From the NCBI RefSeq assembly GCF_025465995.1, contig NZ_JANLNY010000023.1:186001-250000 (forward strand): a stretch of 64,000 nt of DNA. Reading direction: 5' to 3'. The stretch's first letter is position 1. Every line of letters begins with the position of its first letter. Under the pieces are notes generated by a model. That model was not told where the DNA came from and ran no database searches. It worked only from the letters and a program-made list of their open reading frames with translations. The stretch is from Pseudomonas sp. 5P_3.1_Bac2. GTDB lineage: Bacteria; Pseudomonadota; Gammaproteobacteria; Pseudomonadales; Pseudomonadaceae. Of this stretch, positions 20,310 to 30,386 are shown piece by piece. A program made the translations under genes and the position numbers.

Positions 20310-21311
20310 ATGTCGGCGTTAAGCATCGGCCCTTATACATTGCCTAATTCGCTGATCCTCGCGCCCATGGCCGGCGTTACCGATCAGCCGTTTCGTCAGC
20401 TGTGCAAACGCATGGGGGCGGGCTTGGTCGTGTCGGAAATGGTCACCAGCGATTCGCGCCTGTGGCACACGCGCAAATCCAGCTTGCGCATGATCCACAG
20501 CGGCGATCCCGAGCCACGCTCGGTGCAGATCGCCGGTGGTGACCCGCAAATGCTGGCCGACGCCGCTCGTAAGAACGTTGAACTGGGTGCGCAGATCATT
20601 GATATCAATATGGGCTGCCCGGCCAAGAAGGTGTGTAACAAAGCCGCAGGCTCGGCTTTATTGAAGGATGAAGCGCTGGTGCGCGCTATCCTTAGCGCCG
20701 TAGTTGGCGCGGTGGATGTGCCGGTCACGCTGAAGATTCGTACCGGCTGGGACCGGCAGAACAAGAACGGCATCACGGTGGCAAAGATCGCGCAAGATGC
20801 CGGCATTGTCGCCCTGGCCGTACATGGCCGGACCCGTGCGGATCTGTATATGGGGGACGCCGAGTACGACACCATTGCCAGCATTAAGCAGGCGGTGTCG
20901 ATTCCGGTCTTGGCCAACGGTGATATTGATTCACCGGCCAAAGCTAAAGCGGTATTGGCCGCCACGGGTGCCGATGGCCTGTTAATTGGCCGCGCCGCCC
21001 AAGGGCGACCGTGGATTTTCCGTGAAATTGAGCACTTCCTGCGCACCGGTGAACAGTTACCGGCGCCGGGCCTGCTCGAAGTGGAACGTATTCTGCTTGA
21101 ACATCTGGCGGCACTACATGCCTTTTACGGCGATGTAATGGGTGTACGTATTGCCCGAAAGCACGTCAGTTGGTATCTCGCAACCTTGCCGGGCGCCAAG
21201 GAGTTTCGCGCCCATTTCAATCGTCTAGACAGTACGGACGCGCAGTGCGCCAACGTTCGCGAATTCTTTCAAGAACGTCATAAAAACGGAGAACAAGGGG
21301 TGGCCGCATGA
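20310..21311 (+). CDS. dusB: tRNA-dihydrouridine synthase B
   Basis: A 333-residue FMN enzyme reducing uridine to dihydrouridine in the tRNA D-loop. [15 protein letters not shown] lies near the N-terminus; the catalytic cysteine lies in [17 protein letters not shown]-barrel motifs VHGRTR and VLANGDI follow. Its stop overlaps the fis start (ATGA), the classical dusB-fis operon. Confidence 0.97.
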   Translation: MSALSIGPYTLPNSLILAPMAGVTDQPFRQLCKRMGAGLVVSEMVTSDSRLWHTRKSSLRMIHSGDPEPRSVQIAGGDPQMLADAARKNVELGAQIIDINMGCPAKKVCNKAAGSALLKDEALVRAILSAVVGAVDVPVTLKIRTGWDRQNKNGITVAKIAQDAGIVALAVHGRTRADLYMGDAEYDTIASIKQAVSIPVLANGDIDSPAKAKAVLAATGADGLLIGRAAQGRPWIFREIEHFLRTGEQLPAPGLLEVERILLEHLAALHAFYGDVMGVRIARKHVSWYLATLPGAKEFRAHFNRLDSTDAQCANVREFFQERHKNGEQGVAA

Positions 21312-21628
21312 CGGTGTTGACTGAGACTTTAGGAAGTGAAATGGCTCCCGTGAGTGACAACAGTAGCTTGAAGCAACATCTCAATACGCCTAGCGCCGAG
21401 GGCCAAACCCTGCGTGGCAGTGTGGAGAAGGCGCTGCATAACTATTTCGCCCATCTTGAGGGCGCAGACGTCTGTGACGTCTACAACCTGGTGCTGACCG
21501 AAGTGGAAGCACCGCTGCTGGAAACCGTGATGAACTACGTCAAAGGCAACCAGACCAAGGCCAGCGAACTGCTCGGCCTGAATCGCGGTACCTTGCGCAA
21601 GAAGCTTAAGCAATACGATCTGCTGTGA
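21308..21628 (+). CDS. fis: Nucleoid-associated regulator Fis
   Basis: A 106-residue Fis protein, with the C-terminal helix-turn-helix [20 protein letters not shown] nearly identical to other gammaproteobacterial Fis. It bends DNA and regulates stable RNA and growth-phase genes. The start overlaps the dusB stop by 4 bp, so it is translationally coupled; a terminator follows 13 bp after the stop. Confidence 0.97.
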   Translation: MTVLTETLGSEMAPVSDNSSLKQHLNTPSAEGQTLRGSVEKALHNYFAHLEGADVCDVYNLVLTEVEAPLLETVMNYVKGNQTKASELLGLNRGTLRKKLKQYDLL

Positions 21629-21641
21629 CACCCCACATTTG

Positions 21642-21672
21642 AAAAGGGCGGCCTGCCAGGGCCGCCTTTTTT
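21642..21672 (+). terminator. Rho-independent terminator of dusB-fis
   Basis: GGCGGCC and GGCCGCC form the stem, flanked by AAAA upstream and a run of six T downstream: a textbook terminator just after fis. Confidence 0.9.
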
Positions 21673-21718
21673 CTAACCACAGTTGTTTGCCGACACCTCC
21701 GCTTTGATGGATTCTGAA

Positions 21719-23326
21719 ATGACCGACCAGACCACCCGCCTTCCCGTTCGCCGTGCCTTGATCAGTGTTTCCGACAAGACCGGTATCCTTGAGTTCGCCC
21801 GCGAACTAAGCGCCCTGGGCGTGGAAATTCTTTCCACCGGCGGCACTTACAAGCTGCTCAAGGACAACGGTGTGGCCGCCGTTGAAGTAGCCGACTACAC
21901 CGGCTTCCCGGAAATGATGGATGGCCGGGTCAAGACCCTGCACCCGAAAATCCACGGCGGCATCTTGGGCCGTCGCGCCCTCGACGGCGCAGTGATGGAC
22001 GAGCACGGCATCAAGCCGATCGATCTGGTCGCCGTTAACCTCTATCCGTTTGCCGCCACCGTGGCCAAGCCTGGCTGCGACCTGGCCGACGCCATCGAGA
22101 ACATCGATATCGGCGGGCCGACCATGGTTCGTTCGGCAGCCAAGAACCACAAAGACGTGGCCATCGTGGTTAACGCTGGCGACTACAGCGCCATTGTTGA
22201 GTCGCTCAAAGCCGGCGGCCTGACCTACGCCCAGCGCTTCGACCTGGCCCTCAAAGCCTTCGAGCACACCGCTGCCTACGACGGCATGATCGCCAACTAC
22301 CTGGGCACCATCGAGCAGAGCCGCGCCACCCTGTCCACTGAAGACCGCGGCCTGTTCCCGCGCACCTTCAACAGCCAGTTCATCAAGGCTCAGGAAATGC
22401 GCTACGGCGAGAACCCGCACCAGAGCGCGGCGTTCTACGTGGAAGCAGAAAAAGGCGAAGCCAGCGTGGCCACCGCCATCCAACTGCAAGGCAAAGAACT
22501 GTCGTTCAACAACGTCGCCGATACCGATGCGGCCCTTGAGTGCGTGAAAAGCTTCGTCAAACCGGCTTGCGTCATCGTCAAGCACGCCAACCCGTGCGGC
22601 GTGGCAGTGGCCCTGGACAGCGAAGGCGGCATCCGTCAGGCCTACGAGCTGGCCTACGCCACCGACACCGAATCGGCCTTTGGCGGCATCATCGCCTTCA
22701 ACCGTGAGCTGGATGGCGAAACCGCCAAAGCTATCGTTGAGCGTCAGTTTGTCGAAGTGATCATCGCGCCGAAAATCAGCGCCGCGGCCCGTGAAGTGGT
22801 CGCCGCCAAAGCCAACGTGCGTCTGCTCGAGTGCGGCGAGTGGCCGGCCGAGCGCAGCGCCGGTTGGGACTTCAAGCGCGTCAACGGTGGCCTGCTGGTG
22901 CAGAGCCGCGATATCGGCATGATCAAGGCCGAAGACCTGAAGATCGTCACCCAGCGCGCGCCAAGCGAGCAGGAAGTACACGACCTGATCTTCGCCTGGA
23001 AAGTCGCCAAGTTCGTTAAATCCAACGCCATCGTCTACGCCAAAGGCCGGCAGACCATCGGTGTTGGCGCGGGCCAAATGAGCCGGGTTAACTCCGCCCG
23101 CATCGCCGCGATCAAAGCTGAACACGCCGGCCTGCAAGTGCAGGGTGCGGTCATGGCCTCGGACGCGTTCTTCCCGTTCCGCGACGGCATCGACAACGCC
23201 GCTAAAGCCGGGATCACCGCAGTGATCCAGCCGGGCGGTTCGATGCGCGACAGCGAAGTGATTGCGGCGGCCGATGAAGCCGGCATTGCCATGGTGTTTA
23301 CCGGCATGCGCCACTTCCGCCATTAA
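21719..23326 (+). CDS. purH: Bifunctional AICAR formyltransferase/IMP cyclohydrolase
   Basis: A 535-residue enzyme for the last two steps of IMP synthesis. The N-terminal MGS-like cyclohydrolase domain contains [16 protein letters not shown] and STGGTYKLL; the C-terminal transformylase has the catalytic KHANPCGVA motif. The start at 21719 gives [17 protein letters not shown] and the family's standard length; an upstream in-frame start adds 12 residues within the terminator-proximal leader. It lies before purD, from which it is separated by about 230 bp of hairpin-rich sequence. Confidence 0.96.
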   Translation: MTDQTTRLPVRRALISVSDKTGILEFARELSALGVEILSTGGTYKLLKDNGVAAVEVADYTGFPEMMDGRVKTLHPKIHGGILGRRALDGAVMDEHGIKPIDLVAVNLYPFAATVAKPGCDLADAIENIDIGGPTMVRSAAKNHKDVAIVVNAGDYSAIVESLKAGGLTYAQRFDLALKAFEHTAAYDGMIANYLGTIEQSRATLSTEDRGLFPRTFNSQFIKAQEMRYGENPHQSAAFYVEAEKGEASVATAIQLQGKELSFNNVADTDAALECVKSFVKPACVIVKHANPCGVAVALDSEGGIRQAYELAYATDTESAFGGIIAFNRELDGETAKAIVERQFVEVIIAPKISAAAREVVAAKANVRLLECGEWPAERSAGWDFKRVNGGLLVQSRDIGMIKAEDLKIVTQRAPSEQEVHDLIFAWKVAKFVKSNAIVYAKGRQTIGVGAGQMSRVNSARIAAIKAEHAGLQVQGAVMASDAFFPFRDGIDNAAKAGITAVIQPGGSMRDSEVIAAADEAGIAMVFTGMRHFRH

Positions 23327-23360
23327 TTGTTGCGCGGCCGCACTGCAGCAGGCGTTGCGC

Positions 23361-23412
23361 AGGGCTTTGCTAATGCTCATTGCCAGACGGCAACTGCGCT
23401 TAGCAAAGCCCT
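23361..23412. repeat. REP-like inverted repeat after purH
   Basis: AGGGCTTTGCTAA (23361-23373) and TTAGCAAAGCCCT (23400-23412) are perfect 13-bp complements. The loop itself folds (TTGCC with GGCAA). It may stabilise or end the purH message. A fragment resembling one arm (GGCAAAGCCCTCCGC) recurs near 51080, so it may belong to a dispersed family. Confidence 0.6.
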
Positions 23413-23487
23413 CCGCGCCTAGCATTCACCCACTGCATTGCGACCTCGTAATACAGGGGACCTGCGCTGTCAGGTTCACGCCATTTT

Positions 23488-23518
23488 CGTAGGGTGGATC
23501 AGCCTGGGCTTATCCACC
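23488..23518. repeat. Single copy of the GTAGGGTGGAT hairpin family
   Basis: CGTAGGGTGGAT, 12 bases, ATCCACC: a 7-bp stem. The same arms occur four times in the array at 33927-34422, marking a dispersed palindromic repeat family in this genome. It lies just upstream of purD. Confidence 0.65.
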
Positions 23519-23555
23519 GAACGGGCCACCGGCCCGCCTCCACAAGGAGCACGCA

Positions 23556-24845
23556 ATGAATGTACTGATTATCGGCAACGGCGGTCGTGAACACGCCCTG
23601 GCCTGGAAAGTCGCACAAGACAAACGCGTCGCCAAAGTCTTCGTTGCCCCTGGCAATGCCGGCACCGCCACTGAGGCCAAGTGCGAGAACGTCGCTATCG
23701 ACGTCCTGGCCTTGGAGCAACTGGCTGACTTTGCTGAGAAAAACGTCCAGCTGACGATCGTTGGCCCGGAAGCGCCACTGGTCGCAGGCGTCGTCGATCT
23801 GTTCCGCAGCCGTGGCCTGGACATCTTCGGCCCAAGCAAAGGCGCGGCGCAGTTGGAAGGCTCGAAGGCCTTCACCAAGGACTTCTTGGCCCGTCACCAG
23901 ATTCCGACGGCTGACTACCAGAACTTCACCGAAGTCGAGCCTGCCCTGGCCTACCTGCAGGAAAAAGGCGCACCGATCGTGATCAAGGCCGACGGTCTGG
24001 CCGCCGGCAAAGGCGTGATCGTCGCCATGACCCTGCAAGAAGCCGAAGACGCCGTGCGCGATATGCTCGCCGGCAATGCCTTCGGTGAAGCCGGCTCGCG
24101 TGTGGTGATCGAGGAGTTCCTCGACGGCGAAGAAGCCAGCTTTATCGTCATGGTCGACGGCGAAAACGTCCTGCCCATGGCCACCAGCCAGGACCACAAG
24201 CGCGTCGGCAACGGCGACAGCGGGCCAAACACTGGCGGCATGGGCGCGTACTCGCCAGCCCCAGTGGTCACCGCTGAGGTGCACCAACGGGTGATGGATG
24301 AAGTGATCTACCCCACCGTGCGCGGCATGGCCAGTGAAGGCAATGTGTACACCGGTTTCCTCTATGCCGGCTTGATGATCGACAAGGCCGGCAAGCCGAA
24401 AGTCATCGAATTCAACTGCCGTTTCGGCGACCCGGAAACCCAGCCGATCATGGTCCGTTTGGAATCATCCTTGGTGTTGCTGGTCGAAGCTGCGCTGGCC
24501 AAAGCATTAAACAAGGTAGAGGCCACCTGGGACGCACGACCCACTGTAGGCGTCGTAATCGCCGCTGGCGGCTACCCAGGTGACTACAGCAAAGGCGAGG
24601 TCATCCACGGTCTAGACGCTGCCAGCGCCCTAGACGGTAAGGTGTTCCATGCCGGCACTGCGCTTAAAGAAGGTCAGGTCGTGACCGCAGGTGGCCGTGT
24701 ACTGTGCGCCACCGCCATCGGTCGCAGCGTGGCCGAAGCGCAGCAACAAGCCTACCGTTTGGCCGAGCAGATCAACTGGTCGGGCAGCTTTTACCGAAAC
24801 GATATCGGTTACCGCGCAATTGCACGGGAACAGGGAAACAACTGA
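23556..24845 (+). CDS. purD: Phosphoribosylamine-glycine ligase
   Basis: A 429-residue GAR synthetase with the N-terminal MNVLIIGNGGREHALAWK, ATP-grasp motifs IKADGLAAGKGV and NTGGMGAYSP, and FNCRFGDPETQ. It catalyses the second step of purine synthesis. An AAGGAG site precedes the ATG. It is followed by retS, as in other Pseudomonas. Confidence 0.97.
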   Translation: MNVLIIGNGGREHALAWKVAQDKRVAKVFVAPGNAGTATEAKCENVAIDVLALEQLADFAEKNVQLTIVGPEAPLVAGVVDLFRSRGLDIFGPSKGAAQLEGSKAFTKDFLARHQIPTADYQNFTEVEPALAYLQEKGAPIVIKADGLAAGKGVIVAMTLQEAEDAVRDMLAGNAFGEAGSRVVIEEFLDGEEASFIVMVDGENVLPMATSQDHKRVGNGDSGPNTGGMGAYSPAPVVTAEVHQRVMDEVIYPTVRGMASEGNVYTGFLYAGLMIDKAGKPKVIEFNCRFGDPETQPIMVRLESSLVLLVEAALAKALNKVEATWDARPTVGVVIAAGGYPGDYSKGEVIHGLDAASALDGKVFHAGTALKEGQVVTAGGRVLCATAIGRSVAEAQQQAYRLAEQINWSGSFYRNDIGYRAIAREQGNN

Positions 24846-24959
24846 TTCGTGACGGCCGATAAAACAGGGTACTGGTTGGCAAATAGCCGCCATCACCGTG
24901 TTTTGTCTAGCAATGCACTGGCTATACTTCGAGCACTTACTCTATGAAGGGAACTCATT

Positions 24960-27740
24960 GTGCATCGGCTTAGGATTGCCACCTACCTGCTCCTTAGCTT
25001 ATGGCTGCTGGTGCTTAATTGCGCCAGCGCCCAAGCTGAGGAGCCGCTAGCTTGGTCGGTGCTCAATGACCCCAGCGCCAGCCTGCAGCTCGATGACGTG
25101 CGTAGCAAAGAACTGCGCAAGCAGTTCACTCCCATCCAACTGCAAGACCTCTCCACCCCCGGCGACAATGCTGCGGTGTGGCTCTATTACCGTTTGCCCG
25201 CCGGGCAAAACGGGCAGCTATTACGGATTTTTGCGCCATTTCTGTCGTTCCTTGACCTCTACATCCTGCAAGACGGTCAACTGATCGAGCAGACCCACAC
25301 CGGCAGCAGCTTGCCATTTTCCAGCCGGCCCTTGGCCAGCCGCGACTTCCTGCTGCCGCTGCCCAACGCCAGCAAAGCCCAAGACCTGTACCTGCGCCTG
25401 GCGTCGGAACAAGCCCTGCGGCCGACGATCAGCCTGCAAAGTGCGCAGCAGATGGTGCTCGACGACCAGCGCCCGCTGCTGTTCGGCATCCTTCTGGGAT
25501 GCTTTGCCATGCTGATCTGCTGGAACCTGCTGCGCTTGGTGTATACCCGTGCCAGCACGTCCTTCTGGCTGATCGCCACCCATGCCGGCCAGCTACTCAC
25601 CGCCCTCAGCCTGTTTGGCACCCAGCTGCCGTGGCTGCGCGAGTGGGCGGGTTTGCAGCCGTTGATGGTCAACCTGTCGTTTCTGTTCAGCACCGCTTGC
25701 GTGTTGCTGTTTACCACCAGTTTCTTTCGCCGCGTTTGCATCAACAGCAGCTTTAACTACCTGATCTATATCGAGGTGGGCATGCTCGCGGTGGCGGCGG
25801 TGCTGTTGCTGCTGGCCAATGACCTGAATTTCAACCTGGCGGTGTACATCCTGGTGGCCGTCTCCAGCCTCACTTCGCTGATCATTGCCATCACGCATTG
25901 GCGCCACGGCTATTTGCCCGCGCGACCGTTCGCCTTGGCGATGCTGTTGTTCTGCCTGTGCTTCTCCTGCGTCATGCCCACCCTATTTGGCTATGCGCCG
26001 ATTCAGTCAGACCTGCTGGCCTATGGCTTGATGGCCTCCGCAGTGATTTGGGGCTTTATGCTCAGTTTTGCCCTCAGCGAGCGCCAGCGCCATATCGTTC
26101 AGGATGACTTCAGCACCAGCCGCGACTTGGCGGCCAGCTCCGCAGAGCTGAAAGCCAAGGCCGAGTTTTTGGCCAAGATCAGCCATGAAATCCGCACGCC
26201 CATGAATGGCGTGCTGGGTATGACCGAGTTGCTCCTCGGCACACCACTGTCGGCCAAGCAGCGCGACTATGCGCAAACCATCCACAGCTCAGGCAATGAG
26301 CTGCTGACCCTGATTAACGAAATTCTCGACATCACTAAGCTGGAGTCCGGGCAGATCGAGCTGGACGATGTGCAGTTCGACCTCAACGCCTTGGTCGAAG
26401 ATTGCATGGACATCTTCCGCGCCAAAGCCGAGCAGCAGAAGGTCGAGCTGATCAGCTTTATCCAGCCGCAAGTGCCACGGGTGATCAGCGGCGACCCCAC
26501 ACGCCTGCGCCAGATTTTGCTCAGCCTGCTGGATAACGCCTTTAAGCAAACCGCCGAAGGCGAAGTGCTGCTGGTGGTGGCGCTGGATAAAAACAGCGAG
26601 CAACCGCGGCTGCGTATCGCCGTGCAGGACAGTGGTCAGCCACTGGACGCCAGCGAGCGCGATGCCCTGCTCAATGCCGAACTGCACAGCAAAGACTTCC
26701 TCGCCGCCAGTAAGCTTGGCGGCCGCCTGGGGCTGATCATCGCCCGTCAGTTGGTCAGCCTGATGTCTGGCGACTACGGCATCCAAACCGGCGGCAACAG
26801 CGGCACCACGCTGTGGTTCACCCTGCCGCTGGACGCCAGCCGCCTGGAGCAGCCCAGCAGCTACCTGGACAACGCCCTGCGTGGCGCGCGCCTGTTGGTG
26901 GTGGACGATAACGACACCTGCCGCAAGGTGCTGATGCAGCAGTGCAGCGCCTGGGGCATGAACGTCAGTGCCGTGCCGTCAGGTAAAGAGGCGCTGGCCT
27001 TGCTGCGCACCAAGGCGCATCTGCGCGAATACTTCGACGCCGTGCTGCTCGACCAAAATATGCCGGGCATGACCGGTATGCAGCTGGCCTCGCGGATCAA
27101 AGAAGACGCCAACCTTAACCACGACATTCTGATCATCATGCTCACCGGCATCAGTAACGCGCCGAGCAAGATCATCGCGCGTAACGCCGGGATCAAACGC
27201 ATCTTGGCCAAACCCGTGGCCGGCTACACCTTGAAGACCACTCTGGCCGATGAACTGGCGCAACGCGGCAAAGCCGACTCGCCGATGTTCGTACCGCCGC
27301 CGGTGGTGGAGCAGATGAACCTGCCGAGCGACTTCCGCATTCTGGTGGCCGAGGACAACAGCATCTCGACCAAAGTGATTCGTGGCATGCTCGGTAAGCT
27401 CAACCTGCAGCCCGACACCGCCAGCAATGGTGAAGAAGCCCTCAGCGCGATGAAGGCCCGGCAATATGACTTGGTGCTGATGGACTGCGAAATGCCGGTG
27501 CTCGATGGCTTCTCCGCTACCGAACAGCTGCGCCTGTGGGAAAACCTCGAGAAGCGTCCACGCACTCCGGTAGTGGCGCTGACCGCCCATATCCTCTACG
27601 AACACAAAGAACGCGCGCGCCAGGTTGGCATGGACGGGCACATGTCCAAGCCGCTGGAAATGTCGCAACTGCGTGAGCTGATCGAGCACTGGGTACTGGA
27701 GCGCGAACTGCGCCGCCAGCACAGCTCGCAGCTGTCTTAA
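24960..27740 (+). CDS. retS: Hybrid sensor histidine kinase RetS
   Basis: A 926-residue hybrid sensor starting at GTG after GAAGGGAAC. It has a signal segment (residues 1-27), a periplasmic 7TMR-DISMED2 domain, seven transmembrane helices (about 170-375), HisKA with His409 ([11 protein letters not shown]), HATPase, then two receivers with phospho-acceptors D698 (LLDQNMPGM) and D842 (LMDCEMPVL). The architecture and its place after purD match RetS (PA4856), which restrains the GacS-GacA-small RNA pathway by forming heterodimers with GacS. The ATPase G1 box reads DSGQPL, lacking the second glycine, so catalysis is probably weak. Confidence 0.93.
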   Translation: MHRLRIATYLLLSLWLLVLNCASAQAEEPLAWSVLNDPSASLQLDDVRSKELRKQFTPIQLQDLSTPGDNAAVWLYYRLPAGQNGQLLRIFAPFLSFLDLYILQDGQLIEQTHTGSSLPFSSRPLASRDFLLPLPNASKAQDLYLRLASEQALRPTISLQSAQQMVLDDQRPLLFGILLGCFAMLICWNLLRLVYTRASTSFWLIATHAGQLLTALSLFGTQLPWLREWAGLQPLMVNLSFLFSTACVLLFTTSFFRRVCINSSFNYLIYIEVGMLAVAAVLLLLANDLNFNLAVYILVAVSSLTSLIIAITHWRHGYLPARPFALAMLLFCLCFSCVMPTLFGYAPIQSDLLAYGLMASAVIWGFMLSFALSERQRHIVQDDFSTSRDLAASSAELKAKAEFLAKISHEIRTPMNGVLGMTELLLGTPLSAKQRDYAQTIHSSGNELLTLINEILDITKLESGQIELDDVQFDLNALVEDCMDIFRAKAEQQKVELISFIQPQVPRVISGDPTRLRQILLSLLDNAFKQTAEGEVLLVVALDKNSEQPRLRIAVQDSGQPLDASERDALLNAELHSKDFLAASKLGGRLGLIIARQLVSLMSGDYGIQTGGNSGTTLWFTLPLDASRLEQPSSYLDNALRGARLLVVDDNDTCRKVLMQQCSAWGMNVSAVPSGKEALALLRTKAHLREYFDAVLLDQNMPGMTGMQLASRIKEDANLNHDILIIMLTGISNAPSKIIARNAGIKRILAKPVAGYTLKTTLADELAQRGKADSPMFVPPPVVEQMNLPSDFRILVAEDNSISTKVIRGMLGKLNLQPDTASNGEEALSAMKARQYDLVLMDCEMPVLDGFSATEQLRLWENLEKRPRTPVVALTAHILYEHKERARQVGMDGHMSKPLEMSQLRELIEHWVLERELRRQHSSQLS

Positions 27741-27828
27741 GCGAAGCAGCAGCGGATGGACCAAGGATAAAGGTCCAGTGCCTGATGCTTAGCACTACAA
27801 TTAGCCTTTTTTAGGATTGAGCCCTGCC

Positions 27829-28431
27829 ATGGCGTCCACGCTGTTTAGTCTGTATATGAGCCTGTTGGTGCTCTACAGCCCCTTCTTTGTGCTGTCCTGC
27901 TTTATCACCCTAAGCCGTGGTCACACCCTTAAAGAACGTAAGCACCTGGCCTGGCGCGTAGCCTTGGGCGTGCTGATCGCCAGCGTATTGCTGTACCTGT
28001 TTGGCAAATACATCTTCACCCTGTTCGGGATCACCATCGATGCCTTCCGCATTGGTGCCGGCAGCGTGTTGTTTATCTCGGCCCTGGGCATGGCCCAGGG
28101 TAAATCGGTGGTGCAGAGCGATAACGTGCAACAGGACGTGACTATCGTGCCGCTGACCATTCCCCTCACCGTCGGCCCCGGCACCATCGGCGCCCTGCTG
28201 CTGATGGGCGCCAGCCATCCGCATTGGCACGACAAACTGCTGGCCATCGTCGCCATCTTCCTGGCCAGCCTCACCGTCGGCGTGGTGCTGTACCTGTCGA
28301 ATAAATTCGAGCGCCTACTCGGTGAGCAAGGCCTGCAAATCGTCAGCCGTCTGATGGGTCTGTTTGTCTGCGCCCTAGCGGCGCAAATCATCTTCACCGG
28401 CGTGCGCAACTATATGGGCATCAGCGGCTAA
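27829..28431 (+). CDS. MarC-family integral membrane protein
   Basis: A 200-residue protein with six predicted membrane helices typical of MarC/UPF0056 (LTIPLTVGPGTIGALLLMGA is the family signature). The ATG at 27829 is preferred, though the AGGA site lies rather far upstream; an in-frame TTG at 27817 is an alternative. Despite the family name, a drug-resistance role is not supported for MarC proteins; the function is unknown. Confidence 0.88.
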   Translation: MASTLFSLYMSLLVLYSPFFVLSCFITLSRGHTLKERKHLAWRVALGVLIASVLLYLFGKYIFTLFGITIDAFRIGAGSVLFISALGMAQGKSVVQSDNVQQDVTIVPLTIPLTVGPGTIGALLLMGASHPHWHDKLLAIVAIFLASLTVGVVLYLSNKFERLLGEQGLQIVSRLMGLFVCALAAQIIFTGVRNYMGISG

Positions 28432-28475
28432 CCCCGCCCACGGCCCATGCTTGCCCGGCCCGAGGCCACGGGCAG

Positions 28476-28548
28476 GCGCAGGCTGAACGCCGCAGGGGCT
28501 GCAGATTTCAAGCCCCTGGCGCCAGCCAAGCCCGCTCTCAGCCTGCGC
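28476..28548. repeat. Nested inverted repeats downstream of marC-like gene
   Basis: The outer arms GCGCAGGCTGA (28476-28486) and TCAGCCTGCGC (28538-28548) are perfect complements. Inside them CAGGGGCT (28493-28500) pairs with AGCCCCTG (28511-28518). There is no T-tract, so it is not a classical terminator; it could be a REP-type element or a transcript 3' end. Confidence 0.65.
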
Positions 28549-28793
28549 GGGCGCCACTTGATCTGGCACAGTGCACGCCCCCGCACCAAATCAAACAAAT
28601 CGCACCCTAATGATGCAAAGCGCACCTTTATCGGCATATTCGCCGAATTAGGACGAGATAAATCAGGTGTTTTTTCTGTGCGCGGCTTATTTAGCTGAAA
28701 CTCGCAAAAAGCTCATTAGCTGATAGAAAAAACCGTCTTATCAAGCGTTTAGCTCAGGTAAACAGCCAGCACTTAATTTCGCTTGATGTCGAC

Positions 28794-28811
28794 TTGGCGC
28801 TTATTCAGCAA
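28794..28811 (+). promoter_or_regulatory. Candidate sigma-54 promoter of urtA
   Basis: TTGGCGC at -24 and CAGCA at -12, with exactly ten bases between the GG and GC dinucleotides. The -12 element is imperfect. It would give a leader of about 200 bases to the urtA start. The upstream CGCACC direct repeats could be half-sites for an NtrC-type activator. Confidence 0.4.
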
Positions 28812-29017
28812 AGAATTTTCAGCGCTGCCGGCAAAGAGGCACAGGCTTTGCTCAATAGCCTGTTAGAGGTCAGCCCCAGCAGTGTGAGCGCCCGGCGCCC
28901 TTGGCCGCCGCGCAGCCCCCAGTGACTGACCTCCCAGGCACACCCCATGCGTATGCCTGAGTACAAGAACAACAGCGCAGCCCAACACTTTTTAAGCTCG
29001 TGAATGGAGACCGCACT

Positions 29018-30283
29018 ATGCAACGTCGCAACCTGCTCAAGGCCCTTTCGCTTTCCGCTTCCATCGCCGCCATGGGGATGAGCTGGACCATCCAGGCCGC
29101 CGAGACCATCAAGGTCGGCATCCTGCACTCGCTGTCCGGGACCATGGCCATCTCGGAAACCTCGCTCAAAGACATGGCGCTGATGACCATTGACGAGATC
29201 AACGCCAAAGGCGGCGTGCTCGGCAAAAAACTTGAGCCAGTGGTCGTCGACCCCGCCTCCAACTGGCCGCTGTTCGCCGAGAAAGGCCGCCAACTGCTCA
29301 GCCAGGACAAAGTGGCGGTGACCTTCGGCTGCTGGACCAGCGTGTCGCGCAAATCGGTATTGCCGGTTTATGAAGAACTCAACGGCCTGCTGTTCTACCC
29401 GGTGCAGTACGAAGGTGAAGAACTCTCGCCCAACGTCTTCTACACCGGCGCGGCGCCCAACCAGCAAGCCATCCCCGCGGTGGAATACCTGATGAGTGAA
29501 GACGGCGGCGCGGCCAAGCGCTTCTTCCTGCTCGGCACCGATTACGTCTATCCGCGCACCACCAACAAGATCCTGCGCGCCTTCCTGCTCTCCAAAGGCG
29601 TAGCCGAGAAAGACATCGAAGAGGTCTACACACCATTCGGCCACAGCGATTACCAAACCATCGTGGCCAACATTAAGAAATTCTCCGCCGGCGGTAAAAC
29701 CGCAGTGATCTCCACCGTCAACGGCGACTCCAACGTGCCGTTCTATAAAGAGCTGGCCAACCAAGGGCTGGAAGCCACCGACGTGCCTGTAGTGGCGTTC
29801 TCGGTGGGTGAAGAAGAACTGCGCGGCATCGACACCAAACCGCTGGTGGGCCATCTGGCGGCGTGGAACTACTTCCAGTCGGTGGAAAACCCGGTCAACA
29901 CCGAGTTCGTCAGCAAGTGGAAGGCCTATGCCAAGGCTAAGAACCTGCCTGGCGCCGACAAAGCCGTCACCAACGACCCGATGGAAGCCACCTACGTCGG
30001 CATCCACATGTGGGCCCAAGCGGTGGAGAAAGCGGGCAGCGTCGATGTGGATAAAGTCCGCGATGCCCTCGCCGGGCAAACCTACGCGGCACCGAGCGGC
30101 TATACCCTGACCATGGATAAAACCAACCACCACCTGCATAAGCCGGTAATGATCGGCGAGATCCAGGAAGACGGGCAGTTCTCGGTGGTCTGGGAAACCA
30201 AGAGCCCGATCCGCGCCCAGCCGTGGAGCCCGTATATCGAAGGCAACGACAAGAAGCCTGACTATGCGGTGAAGTCCAACTAA
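29018..30283 (+). CDS. urtA: Urea ABC transporter substrate-binding protein
   Basis: A 421-residue periplasmic protein with a Tat-like or Sec signal (MQRRNLLKALSLSASIAAMGM...QAA), followed by the UrtA core (ETIKVGILHSLSGTMAISET, GCWTSVSRKSVLPVYEE). The start at 29018 has a TGGAGA site; a GTG at 29000 would add six residues. It is the first gene of urtABCDE, supplying urea to the urease encoded downstream. Confidence 0.96.
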   Translation: MQRRNLLKALSLSASIAAMGMSWTIQAAETIKVGILHSLSGTMAISETSLKDMALMTIDEINAKGGVLGKKLEPVVVDPASNWPLFAEKGRQLLSQDKVAVTFGCWTSVSRKSVLPVYEELNGLLFYPVQYEGEELSPNVFYTGAAPNQQAIPAVEYLMSEDGGAAKRFFLLGTDYVYPRTTNKILRAFLLSKGVAEKDIEEVYTPFGHSDYQTIVANIKKFSAGGKTAVISTVNGDSNVPFYKELANQGLEATDVPVVAFSVGEEELRGIDTKPLVGHLAAWNYFQSVENPVNTEFVSKWKAYAKAKNLPGADKAVTNDPMEATYVGIHMWAQAVEKAGSVDVDKVRDALAGQTYAAPSGYTLTMDKTNHHLHKPVMIGEIQEDGQFSVVWETKSPIRAQPWSPYIEGNDKKPDYAVKSN

Positions 30284-30330
30284 GCCGCCCACGCTTAGTC
30301 CCGCACCACCACGCAACAACGCTGCTGCCC

Positions 30331-30351
30331 GGCCCGGACTCGTTCCGGGCC
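30331..30351 (+). repeat. Intercistronic hairpin urtA-urtB
   Basis: GGCCCGGA, loop CTCGT, TCCGGGCC: a perfect 8-bp stem 36 bp before urtB, without T-tract. This is typical of mRNA 3'-end protection giving more binding protein than permease. Confidence 0.6.
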
Positions 30352-30386
30352 ATGGCTGGTCGCCTGGCGACCCTGCAAAGGACTGA

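Larger units (their letters stand above)
28432..29017. other. Long structured leader between marC-like gene and urtA
   Basis: About 585 bp with no gene. The first third is G+C-rich and folds into nested inverted repeats (28476-28548). The rest is A+T-rich, with three direct CGCACC boxes at 28582, 28601 and 28621 and a sigma-54-like -24/-12 element at 28794. It probably holds the nitrogen-responsive control region of the urt operon. Confidence 0.6.

Noticed and set aside
21806..23425. 539-residue open frame antisense to purH
   Set aside because: Antisense of a conserved enzyme, with composition typical of reverse-frame translation.
27757..27777. TGGACC...GGTCCA hairpin after retS as a terminator
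   Set aside because: Only a 6-bp stem with a 9-base loop and no T-tract; too weak to call.
28563..28579. Second sigma-54-like element (CTGGCAC...ACGCC) upstream of urtA
   Set aside because: The -24 box is perfect and the GG-N10-GC spacing fits, but the -12 box matches only at GC; it lies in a region better explained by direct repeats.
28805..30319. Long open frame antisense to urtA
   Set aside because: It mirrors a strongly conserved UrtA coding sequence and has a His/Gly/Val-rich composition typical of antisense frames in GC-rich DNA.
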